This document shows positions 1-4,789 of a stretch of 5,120 nucleotides of DNA, piece after piece. Position 1 is the first letter of the stretch. Each line of letters starts with the position of its first letter. The notes under the pieces were generated by a model, which searched no databases, was not told the DNA's origin, and worked only from the letters and a program-made list of their open reading frames with translations. The DNA lies in the NCBI GenBank assembly GCA_027886785.1, contig JAPCJV010000176.1:1-5120 (forward strand). The letters are read 5' to 3'. Source of the DNA: Nitrososphaerota archaeon. Its GTDB lineage: Archaea; Thermoproteota; Nitrososphaeria; Nitrososphaerales; CADDZS01. Position numbers and translations under genes: made by a program.

Positions 1-161
1 GACGGGACGGCGCCCTAACGATCGAGCGAATGATCGCGGCGAACTTAAAGTCGCGTTTTGGAATTCGTTCAATTACTTCTGATAATATCACATCAATCGT
101 TGGCGAGTTGAGAGCATCATCACCCTATCAAAACAAACCAGATCTGAAAAATAAAGGGTAA
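1..161 (+). CDS. 3' end of an unrecognised protein (start outside window)
   Basis: A frame whose first full codon begins at base 3 stays open for 52 codons and ends with TAA at 159-161. The peptide starts RDGALTIERMIAANLKSRFG and ends ASSPYQNKPDLKNKG. It has a helical-looking first half with a basic surface and a polar, lysine-rich tail typical of a C-terminus. I do not recognise the family and see no catalytic or metal-binding motif. A second frame (from base 2) is also open but stops near base 82, so the longer frame is preferred. The stop codon lies inside a small palindrome, AGGGT-A-ACCCT (155-165). The next gene on the same strand starts 41 bases later, so read-through is possible. The first bases are noticeably GC-rich compared with what follows. 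Confidence 0.5.
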   Translation, partial: RDGALTIERMIAANLKSRFGIRSITSDNITSIVGELRASSPYQNKPDLKNKG

Positions 162-202
162 CCCTGTTATTGATCCGTTTCTATGCATGGATCTAAAAGC
201 AA

Positions 203-589
203 ATGACAGTCCTCTACGTTCCCTTCTCACTTGTCGTGCTGGACATCATCGCGATTTTTGCGGTGATTGGAGTGGGATACTATGCTACTAAGATGTTTTA
301 CCACATGAGGAGGGGTCGATTGGAAAGGGGATGGCTGCCCATGATCTTTGGAGCTATTTTGGTTGCAGCCGGGTACGTCTTTCTCACTCTCGAAGATTTC
401 TTCCTGGCTTATTCGTTCTTCTACCAAACTTTGGATTATCTGGGTACTGCCATTTGTTCTGTGGGATTGATTGTAATTATGCTTGGCTTAAGGTCCCACT
501 ACAAAGCTTGGTCTCTCAAGAAACAATCCCCTTACAGGGTGAGAGACGCGGAAAGAAAACCTCCGTTGGACGATGCAGACTTGAGATAA
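203..589 (+). CDS. Small three-helix integral membrane protein, function unknown
   Basis: This is a 128-residue protein with three hydrophobic segments, at about residues 7-28, 46-64 and 77-97. A basic loop (K30 to R42, with RRGRLERG) lies between helices 1 and 2, and a basic polar tail runs from about residue 99 to the end (KKQSPYRVRDAERK). The positive-inside rule therefore puts the N-terminus outside and the tail in the cytoplasm. An acidic pair, E64-D65, sits at the end of helix 2 and is followed by an aromatic run (FF, Y, FFY). There is no signal peptidase site and no enzyme motif. An in-frame stop at 194-196 leaves ATG 203 as the first possible start. No clear Shine-Dalgarno or TATA element was found. 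A winged-helix gene follows 69 bases downstream on the same strand, so the two may be co-transcribed. I do not recognise the family. Confidence 0.72.
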   Translation: MTVLYVPFSLVVLDIIAIFAVIGVGYYATKMFYHMRRGRLERGWLPMIFGAILVAAGYVFLTLEDFFLAYSFFYQTLDYLGTAICSVGLIVIMLGLRSHYKAWSLKKQSPYRVRDAERKPPLDDADLR

Positions 590-658
590 GAAAGCCTTTT
601 CTCCAACGAGATTTTTCTTTAGTTAATTCTGAGCGAAAAAGAGAGTGAAAATTAGAAA

Positions 659-901
659 GTGTTCGAGGCAAGCGACTCAGTGAGAATATTAACAACTTTG
701 AAGACCTGGGGAGTTCTTTCTGAGAGGCGAATTAGCGAGCTTTCGAGTCTCTCTCATCGCAGATGCAGCGTGAACCTGCAGAGGCTGACCCAAGATCGGC
801 TTGTAAAGATGGTTGAGAACAAAGGTTCCATGAGAAGTTATCGCATAACTGGTTCTGGATTAGATCACTTGGATAGCTTGAAGCAAAGAAAACAAGCTTA
901 G
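659..901 (+). CDS. Small winged-helix DNA-binding protein (MarR/ArsR-like fold)
   Basis: This is an 80-residue protein consisting of a single winged-helix domain, so it is probably a transcription regulator. Helix 1 is at about residues 6-18 (SVRILTTLKTWG) and helix 2 at about 21-30 (SERRISELSS). The recognition helix is at about 32-46 (SHRRCSVNLQRLTQD). A beta wing follows at about 49-63 (VKMVENKGSMRSYRIT) and a final helix holds GLDHLDSLKQ. The pattern 'LxxxGLVxxxxxxGxxxxYxITxxGxxxL' is shared by archaeal MarR, ArsR and related small regulators; the exact family cannot be fixed by eye. GTG at 659 is the first start after an in-frame TAG at 653-655; GTG at 680 is an alternative that loses seven residues. 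Its ligand and targets are unknown. The palindrome at 1071-1089, before the next gene, is a natural candidate operator, but that is inference. Confidence 0.7.
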   Translation: MFEASDSVRILTTLKTWGVLSERRISELSSLSHRRCSVNLQRLTQDRLVKMVENKGSMRSYRITGSGLDHLDSLKQRKQA

Positions 902-931
902 ACAAGAATTGTAAATCTCTCAACTAAGGAT

Positions 932-939
932 ATTTTTTA
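932..939 (+). terminator. T-run after the winged-helix gene
   Basis: A run of six T (933-938) lies about 30 bases after the stop of the winged-helix gene, with no strong hairpin. Archaeal RNA polymerase can terminate on T-tracts alone, so this is a plausible end for the upstream plus-strand transcript. Confidence 0.35.
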
Positions 940-1070
940 CGGCATCTCGTAATCCTGAAATTTTGAGAAGATTATCGAGACTTTGTTCCACGATTTGACT
1001 CACCGTTATTAGGAACTCAAATCAAACCGTTTCCAAATCTGATTTCTTCTCAATGCCCTAATTTCCTTCT

Positions 1071-1098
1071 AGTATCGATTTTCGATACTCAGACTAAT
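1071..1098 (+). promoter_or_regulatory. Perfect inverted repeat and TATA-like element before the propeller gene
   Basis: AGTATCGA (1071-1078) and TCGATACT (1082-1089) are perfect inverted copies separated by TTT. This is the size and symmetry expected of an operator for a dimeric winged-helix protein. A weak TATA-like stretch, ACTAATAT, follows at 1094-1101. If it is used, transcription would begin near 1122-1128, at or just before the internal ATG at 1126. The palindrome would then cover the region upstream of and including the BRE. It could also form a short hairpin in RNA, but at that distance from the promoter it is more likely a DNA site. The binding protein is unknown; the gene at 659-901 is one candidate. 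Confidence 0.42.
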
Positions 1099-2442
1099 AT
1101 GGCAAGCGAAGGGCGGTATGCTCTAATGACAAAGACCGTAACACGAAAAATGAAAACGCTATACGCTTACTCCCTCGCGGCGTCACTACTTTCATTTTTG
1201 TTATTCATCCCAGCGTCTTTCGCAGTTCAAAATTCGATTTCCTTTTCTCCGGCGGTCAATCTGAGTAATGATGCAAACAATGCTCGATTCCCCATGGTCG
1301 CAAATTCGGGCAGCAACGTCTACGTAGTTTGGACAGAACAGAGCCATGGAATCTATCTCAGATACAGCTCAGACGGTGGAATTTCCTGGAATCCTTTATT
1401 GACTCAATCCGCCATGAGACTCAGTCTCAAAGGCGGAACTGCAAGTTATCCAGTCATCACGGCGAACGGGACCAATGTCTATGTTGCCTGGGCGCAGACC
1501 GTTAACACTATTTCACAGATCTATTTTTCCATCAGCACTGATTCCGGGGGGCATTTTTCAAAACCGGTGATACTAGACCTCAACTCGACCCTCGCCGCGC
1601 TAACTCCAGTTTTGGCTAGCTGGGGGTCGAATGTGTACCTCGCATGGGCTGCAGGTTCTAGATCCTTTGAGAGAACCAGCAACGACGGCGGTGTTACATG
1701 GTCGACCGTTAACCCGCTCGGATCCAGCCACGAACCGCAGTTGGCGGCGTATGGTTCCTACGCTTATTTCATTTCTGACGGGATCTCATATTGGTATAGT
1801 TCCGATAATGGTGGTACCTGGCATAAAGTCAATCTAAAGATAGGCCACGCTTCGGAACCGTGGATTGCTGCTTCTGGACCCAACGTGTACGTTACGTGGG
1901 AACAGAAAAAGACCAACAAGACCGCCCCGATTTATGGTGAAATCAGCAATGACTACGGAGTGACCTTCACTTCTCCAAAGGTTCTGAGTGGGACAGTGAT
2001 CAATGATTGGGAACCCCAACTGATCGCATCTGGAAATAACGTATACCTTGCCTTCCGAAGTCTATCGCCCCAGTCTGCCTGGATCACTAGTTCGAGTACT
2101 GCAGGCGCGACCTGGAACGCACCAGTTCGTCTAAGCATGACGAACCACCCTACCGGATGGCCTCTGGATGTGGCAGTTTCCGGAAATAACGTCTTCACGA
2201 TCTTTGGCAGCGCCAATAGCAATGGCGGAACCGTCTGGAATGCGTATGCATCTTATTCAGCGGATGGTGGGACAACTTGGACTTCTCCGCCCGGAATGGA
2301 CCTGAGCGGAAATTCTGTGGGGGTCGCAGCTTCTGCCTCAGACATCGCTTCGGCTTCCATCATGGCCAATGGTGCTTCTGGCTACGCAGCATGGGAAAGT
2401 TCACAGACGGGTATTAACCAAATCTGGTTTGCCGGCTCCTAA
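1099..2442 (+). CDS. Secreted Asp-box (sialidase/BNR-like) beta-propeller protein
   Basis: This is a 447-residue extracellular protein built almost wholly of propeller repeats. Seven Asp-boxes (S-x-D-x-G-x-T-W type) are at residues 90-97, 146-153, 194-201, 234-241, 283-290, 332-339 and 387-394. The sixth (SSTAGATW) has lost its Asp. Eight copies of a strand motif (GxNVYVxW) begin near residues 71, 124, 176, 219, 260, 312, 362 and 425. The last copy has no Asp-box; the N-terminal SFSPAVNLS could supply the missing strand and close the ring ('velcro'). The signal peptide is MKTLYAYSLAASLLSFLLF followed by IPASFA, with cleavage likely after A42. The 1099 start adds 17 polar residues before this; ATG 1126 or ATG 1150 fits a secreted protein better. 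I see no FRIP motif or clear Arg triad, so sialidase activity is not supported; adhesion or glycan binding is more likely. There is no C-terminal anchor. Confidence 0.85.
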   Translation: MASEGRYALMTKTVTRKMKTLYAYSLAASLLSFLLFIPASFAVQNSISFSPAVNLSNDANNARFPMVANSGSNVYVVWTEQSHGIYLRYSSDGGISWNPLLTQSAMRLSLKGGTASYPVITANGTNVYVAWAQTVNTISQIYFSISTDSGGHFSKPVILDLNSTLAALTPVLASWGSNVYLAWAAGSRSFERTSNDGGVTWSTVNPLGSSHEPQLAAYGSYAYFISDGISYWYSSDNGGTWHKVNLKIGHASEPWIAASGPNVYVTWEQKKTNKTAPIYGEISNDYGVTFTSPKVLSGTVINDWEPQLIASGNNVYLAFRSLSPQSAWITSSSTAGATWNAPVRLSMTNHPTGWPLDVAVSGNNVFTIFGSANSNGGTVWNAYASYSADGGTTWTSPPGMDLSGNSVGVAASASDIASASIMANGASGYAAWESSQTGINQIWFAGS

Positions 2443-2463
2443 ATTTCTCAATATTTCGGAAGA

Positions 2464-2515
2464 TTTTTTCTCAAATCTTAAAAGAGCTGGAGACAAGTAC
2501 GCTGGTCTCCAGCTC
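2464..2515. terminator. T-run plus 11-bp perfect hairpin between convergent frames
   Basis: Downstream of the propeller gene there are six T (2464-2469), within a 7-bp inverted repeat AAGATTT/AAATCTT (2460-2466 and 2473-2479). A perfect 11-bp stem follows: GAGCTGGAGAC (2484-2494) and GTCTCCAGCTC (2505-2515), with a 10-base loop. On the plus strand the T-run is a plausible archaeal terminator. On the minus strand the stem is followed at once by TTTT, so it resembles a hairpin-plus-T terminator for the Ser/Thr-rich frame that ends at 2531. Bidirectional termination is the simplest reading. Confidence 0.5.
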
Positions 2516-2530
2516 CGACTCTCCGAAATT

Positions 2531-2728
2531 CTAGGATGTCGTAACGACGATGGAAGTTGTAGATGATGTCGATGAAGTACTAGAGGAGCTAGTGCTTGAG
2601 GAATTTGAGGTATTCGACGACGCACTTCTTATGGTGGAAATCGTTGATTGAGACGCAGTCGTCGATGAATTTACAGCTGATTTTGATTGCCACGACCGCG
2701 GAAAACAAGTGCTTTCGCGCTCACTTAC
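2531..2728 (-). pseudogene. Start-less frame encoding a Ser/Thr-rich tail (probable remnant of a surface protein)
   Basis: On the minus strand a frame is open for 65 codons, from just after an in-frame TAG (2731-2729) to TAG at 2533-2531. It contains no ATG, GTG or TTG. The last 46 residues have 22 Ser and 12 Thr (for example SNSSSTSSSSTSSTSSTTS, then IVVTTS). All six Ser codons and all four Thr codons are used. That indicates selection at protein level rather than a simple DNA repeat. Such tails are known as O-glycosylated stalks or linkers in archaeal secreted proteins. The first part (VSERESTCFPRSWQSKSAV) matches no domain I know. A missing start points to loss of the 5' portion, a frameshift or a sequencing error. 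The opposite strand shows a short acidic frame (ATG 2550 to TGA 2651), which I take as its shadow. A hairpin followed by TTTT lies just past the stop. Confidence 0.42.
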
Positions 2729-2761
2729 CTAATCACGAAGTTGGAAATCATTTAGAGAATA

Positions 2762-2801
2762 TCAGAAACTGGGGAATTGAACGATCGGTCGTTCTTTCTG
2801 A
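2762..2801. repeat. Bulged inverted repeat in the intergenic region
   Basis: TCAGAAA (2762-2768) pairs with TTTCTGA (2795-2801). Inside it GAACGA (2779-2784) pairs with TCGTTC (2789-2794) around a TCGG tetraloop. The left side carries a 10-base bulge. The 13 base pairs have no protein explanation and no T-run directly behind them, so the role is unknown. Confidence 0.3.
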
Positions 2802-2850
2802 GTCATTTGTTCAATTAGTAGAAAGCAAGAATTATTGACTTGCGCGCACG

Positions 2851-2892
2851 ATTGATTTGTGAGCTTTCTCCCTAAGAAAGCTACAGATCAAT
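2851..2892. repeat. Long near-perfect inverted repeat (about 18 bp arms)
   Basis: The left arm (2851-2869) reads ATTGATTTGTGAGCTTTCT. The reverse complement of the right arm (2875-2892) reads ATTGATCTGTAGCTTTCT. The arms differ by one T/C change and one extra G, with a five-base loop (CCCTA region, 2870-2874). The inner 8 bp (AGCTTTCT/AGAAAGCT) are perfect. On the plus strand a T-run follows about 16 bases later (near 2908-2913); no gene on that strand ends here. It lies 120 bases beyond the stop of the minus-strand hydrolase gene. It may be an RNA structure, a bidirectional terminator or the core of a small degenerate mobile element. Confidence 0.5.
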
Positions 2893-2958
2893 CACATTCC
2901 GTTTGAATTTTTTGTCGAACTTGTTTGATTACTCAGTACGGCATATACGAATTGTATC

Positions 2959-3007
2959 GGGGCGAATTGCTCCCCCCGCTTGCGATCGCCCCTAGGGGGG
3001 CCCCCCT
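2959..3007. repeat. GC-rich nested palindromes directly after the hydrolase stop codon
   Basis: This is an island of extreme G/C in AT-rich surroundings. It contains GGGGCGA (2959-2965) pairing with TCGCCCC (2986-2992), and the palindrome GCGATCGC (2982-2989). It also contains CCCCTAGGGG (2989-2998) and AGGGGGGCCCCCCT, a perfect 14-bp palindrome (2994-3007). CCCCCC at 2972-2977 can also pair with the G6 run, so alternative folds compete. It starts within five bases of the minus-strand stop codon (3012-3014) and would form a very stable structure in the 3' end of that mRNA. No T-run follows on that strand. Confidence 0.45.
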
Positions 3008-3011
3008 CCTG

Positions 3012-3710
3012 CTACTGTAGCTCGTTTCTAATTTCGTCGGAGTTTTTGATTTTAGCATCGTACCAGAAATTTTCGTAGACCAGCGCTTTTTCGTGAGGTA
3101 AGCCCATTTTAGTTCCGTCAGGATCCTCAAAGGCTGCAACGCAATCAGAGACCATTACGGGAACAAATCCCCGGAAAAAAGCGTCAGCTGCCGTGTGCTT
3201 GTCGCAGCAGTTAGTATGAAGACCCGTGATGAACAATGTATCCCCTGGTTTGAGTCCCAATTTTTTCAGGAGCGCTTCCATCGCCGTCGGTTTACCGCCA
3301 TTGTCGGTGAAGCCGCTGTACGTTCCCTTTTCCACTTCGAAAAGGAGATCCCCTTTTTTAATTTTCGACATATCGCTCTTCTTCCAGTTCCTCTGGAAAA
3401 TTCTTAGCTTGTTTTTTTCAGGAAGCAACCCGTCTACGATCTTAGAACCTTCAGTACCTTTCATCGAATGAGGCCCCCACTTGATTAGTTCAAAATCATT
3501 CTTGAGATGTCTGTCGGTCGAAAAGATTACTGGAAGTCCTGAATCCAAGAATGTGTGCTGCAGGCTCTTAATTCTGGGGATTAACTCCAGACCTTGCTCT
3601 AACGCAAGATTTTGGTTGTAACTTTTCAAAAGAAAATCGTTCGTCATATCGACAATGAGCAACGCGGATTTGAGTCTGTTTTTCTTAGTAGCAGGCAAAG
3701 TCAGAATCAC
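3012..3710 (-). CDS. Isochorismatase/nicotinamidase-family cysteine hydrolase
   Basis: This 232-residue cytosolic hydrolase probably cleaves an amide such as nicotinamide to nicotinate plus ammonia. The family's triad is present: D21 in LLIVDMTNDF, K128 in VEKGTYSGF, and C169 in GLHTNCCDKHTAADA, by alignment with GLATDYCVxAT of nicotinamidases. C168 beside it is unusual. The metal-site motif of nicotinamidases is also kept: D66 and H68 (STDRH) and H81 (WGPHSMKGTEGS). True isochorismatases generally lack this site, so a PncA-like amidase is favoured, though substrate cannot be read from sequence. A basic stretch (residues about 98-121, with KKSDMSKIKKGD) lies between the metal motif and the Lys. 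The start is GTG 3710; an in-frame TAA lies just upstream (3719-3717). A TATA-like element 23-30 bases before GTG suggests a leaderless mRNA. It stands alone on its strand. Confidence 0.88.
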   Translation of the reverse strand: MILTLPATKKNRLKSALLIVDMTNDFLLKSYNQNLALEQGLELIPRIKSLQHTFLDSGLPVIFSTDRHLKNDFELIKWGPHSMKGTEGSKIVDGLLPEKNKLRIFQRNWKKSDMSKIKKGDLLFEVEKGTYSGFTDNGGKPTAMEALLKKLGLKPGDTLFITGLHTNCCDKHTAADAFFRGFVPVMVSDCVAAFEDPDGTKMGLPHEKALVYENFWYDAKIKNSDEIRNELQ

Positions 3711-3732
3711 TTGAAATTATGGTTTTTCACGC

Positions 3733-3740
3733 ATATTTTC
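3733..3740 (-). promoter_or_regulatory. TATA-like element for the hydrolase gene
   Basis: On the minus strand GGAAAATATGC lies with its AT core at 3733-3740, about 26 bases before the GTG at 3710. It has a purine-rich BRE-like GGAAAGGA directly upstream. This spacing predicts transcription starting at or next to the GTG, that is, a leaderless message. An alternative core, CTTTAAC, lies further upstream near 3747-3753. Confidence 0.35.
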
Positions 3741-4150
3741 CTTTCCGTTAAAGTTGACTGAACAGGGTCTTGATTTTTTGGTCAATATGAACTTGGATAA
3801 GGGGTATTGTGAGGAAAAGAAAAAGGCATGGCGGAATATGAACGATTGCATATTCGAAATCACCAAATGCAAGAGATTCGCTGTGGAGTTTTTTTTTCAT
3901 TTCTGTCGACGTGGTTTCTTTTTGTTGGAGGAGAAAGCAGTTTCGATATTCGGCAAATTATTTTTTCTTTTGAAAAAATCCAAACTTTTCATGAAATATC
4001 ATGTGGAGAACTATACTAGCGTTTAGGGCAATGCTGCATATCCAAGCATAGTTATTATTTAACAAAGGATTTTCGAAGAAGCTTTAAGATATCGAATAAG
4101 TGGGATTGCACTAAATTTCTGGGAGGATCATCCTCAATACACGGCTGAAA
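3741..4150. other. AT-rich stretch with T-runs and no confident gene
   Basis: I can support no gene here. Three frames are open over the same bases. On plus, TTG 3754 (or ATG 3787) runs to 4026 and gives a Phe/Lys-rich 90-residue peptide, and ATG 3828 to 4019 gives 63 residues. On minus, ATG 3900 to TAA 3748 gives 50 residues starting MKKKLHSESL with one hydrophobic segment. They exclude one another, and none has a ribosome site, a well-placed TATA element or a known motif. The plus frames cross a run of nine T (3889-3897) and two runs of six T (near 3773 and 3962), which would tend to terminate archaeal transcription. A TATA-like GCTTTAAGATA near 4080-4090 and T7 at 4183-4189 bracket about 100 bases that could encode a small RNA; this is speculation. 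Confidence 0.4.
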
Positions 4151-4309
4151 CTAGATCAATTGTTCTACGTTCGATACATCGATTTTTTTGGCCTTGAGGA
4201 ATTTTGTTTCCCGAAGCGGAAAAATCTCGCTAACGCAATAGCCAAAGTTTTTAAGCGCGTTTAATCCCCGGCGGTGTGTCCTTAGCTTTTCATCAAAAAA
4301 GTGAACCAT
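4151..4309 (-). CDS. Possible 52-residue protein, head-to-head with the PadR-like gene
   Basis: This minus-strand frame runs from ATG 4309 to TAG 4153-4151. It begins MVHFFDEKLRTHRRGLNALK and ends FLKAKKIDVSNVEQLI. Composition is mixed and globular-looking rather than low-complexity, and codon use is varied. No cysteine pair, membrane helix or family motif is seen. An in-frame TGA lies a few codons upstream, so ATG 4309 is the only standard start. That ATG sits in CATATG (4307-4312), which also supplies ATG 4310 of the plus-strand PadR-like frame, so the two would begin on top of each other. Against it, the proposed PadR promoter lies inside this frame, no promoter for it is obvious, and 53 codons can be open by chance. 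Confidence 0.3.
   Translation of the reverse strand: MVHFFDEKLRTHRRGLNALKNFGYCVSEIFPLRETKFLKAKKIDVSNVEQLI
4244..4256 (+). promoter_or_regulatory. Archaeal BRE/TATA element for the PadR-like gene
   Basis: CCAAAG (BRE-like, purine-rich) is followed by TTTTTAAGC at 4248-4256. This is a good match to an archaeal TATA box. With the usual spacing transcription would begin near 4277-4282, giving a 5' leader of about 20-30 bases before GTG 4301 or ATG 4310. Confidence 0.45.
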
Positions 4310-4669
4310 ATGTCTTCTGAAGCTTCAAACAATTTGCCGACTTTTAGAGAGACGATAGTTCTGTACATCATTCGTGAAAACTACGCAATCACCGGTTATC
4401 GAATTCGCAAGACGTACATTCAATCCACCGGGAAAGAAATGAGTTTTGGAACTCTCGTTCCAATGCTGCATAGATTTGAAAAGGAAGGTCTTGCTGTTAA
4501 GGAGAGGGAAAGTGATGATGCCCCCCTAGCTTATAATTGGCATCTTACCCCGCTTGGGATCGAAAAACTGGAAGAACTACTTACAATACTTGACAAAATG
4601 CTGAAGAGACAAGCTCCGCAACCGCAACAATCCGAGATTCAGCAGCAACGATCGACTACACTAACCTGA
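4301..4669 (+). CDS. PadR-family-like winged-helix transcription regulator
   Basis: This is a 122-residue protein with one winged-helix domain. Helix 1 is at about residues 13-26 (TFRETIVLYIIREN), followed by AITGYRIRK at 29-37, the PadR-typical 'xxxGYxIxk' second helix. The recognition helix is SFGTLVPMLHRFEKEGL (48-64); PadR proteins have 'sxgtlYpxLxrLexeGl' here. The wing contains VKERESDDAPLAYNWHLTP, ending in the family's 'Y.LTxxGxxxL' as LTPLGIEKLEELL (82-94). A short C-terminal helix continues to about residue 103, as in the small PadR group. The tail (104-122) is Gln-rich (QPQQSEIQQQ) and probably disordered. GTG 4301 is followed three codons later by ATG 4310, which may be the true start; an in-frame TAG lies upstream at 4283-4285. 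PadR proteins are usually ligand-responsive repressors of neighbouring or their own genes; no target is evident here. Confidence 0.82.
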   Translation: MNHMSSEASNNLPTFRETIVLYIIRENYAITGYRIRKTYIQSTGKEMSFGTLVPMLHRFEKEGLAVKERESDDAPLAYNWHLTPLGIEKLEELLTILDKMLKRQAPQPQQSEIQQQRSTTLT

Positions 4670-4680
4670 TACTTAGTTGA

Positions 4681-4705
4681 AGCCGACCCTATGCAGGGTT
4701 GGGCT
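4681..4705 (+). terminator. Stem-loop 12 bases after the PadR-like gene
   Basis: AGCCGACCCT (4681-4690) pairs with AGGGTTGGGCT (4695-4705) around an ATGC loop, with one G-T pair and one bulged G. It is a compact hairpin in the 3' region of the message but is not followed directly by T, so it may protect the 3' end rather than terminate. Confidence 0.35.
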
Positions 4706-4720
4706 GCGAAAATGGTTTGA

Positions 4721-4760
4721 AAAGGCTAGATTTTCTTCTATTCTAGGCTTTCTTCTCTTC
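4721..4760. terminator. Probable two-way terminator between convergent genes
   Basis: AAAGGCTAGA (4721-4730) and TCTAGGCTTT (4742-4751) are inverted copies with one mismatch and an 11-base pyrimidine-rich loop. On plus the stem is followed by TTTCTTCTCTTC; on minus by CTTTTC. It lies between the stops of the PadR-like gene (4669) and the zinc-finger gene (4790), as expected for a shared terminator. Confidence 0.45.
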
Positions 4761-4789
4761 GAGAATCCACGGCGATTTTCAGGATGTCT

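Noticed and set aside
920..1003. Minus-strand 27-residue frame from GTG, reading like an amphipathic helix (EQSLDNLLKISGLRDAVKN)
   Set aside because: Too short to trust, no promoter, and it lies over the T-run that ends the winged-helix gene.
2550..2651. Plus-strand acidic frame of 33 residues opposite the Ser/Thr-rich tail
   Set aside because: Its Asp/Glu/Val/Leu content follows from being the complement of Ser/Thr codons. The mix of TCN and AGY Ser codons points to selection on the minus strand.
2596..2838. Plus-strand 80-residue frame, or its shorter form from ATG 2665
   Set aside because: It overlaps the Ser/Thr-rich minus-strand frame and spans the bulged inverted repeat. No motif, promoter or ribosome site supports it.
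3748..3900. Minus-strand 50-residue frame starting MKKKLHSESL with one hydrophobic segment
   Set aside because: It shares bases with two open plus-strand frames and has no TATA-like element at the right distance. It is weak evidence for a single-helix membrane peptide.
3754..4026. Plus-strand 90-residue frame (TTG start) and the overlapping 63-residue frame at 3828-4019
   Set aside because: They overlap in different frames, are rich in Phe and Lys from T- and A-runs, cross runs of nine and six T, and have no promoter, ribosome site or known motif. A coding role cannot be excluded.
1074..4176. Recurring TATCGA/TCGATA hexamers (1073, 1082, 3944, 4089, 4171) as a shared regulatory motif
   Set aside because: About two to three are expected by chance in a window of this length, and only the 1071-1089 pair forms an extended palindrome.
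4171..4189. TCGAT-AC-ATCGA followed by seven T, as a terminator
   Set aside because: The two-base loop cannot form a stable hairpin. It could be a DNA site or a T-run terminator, but no plus-strand gene ends here.
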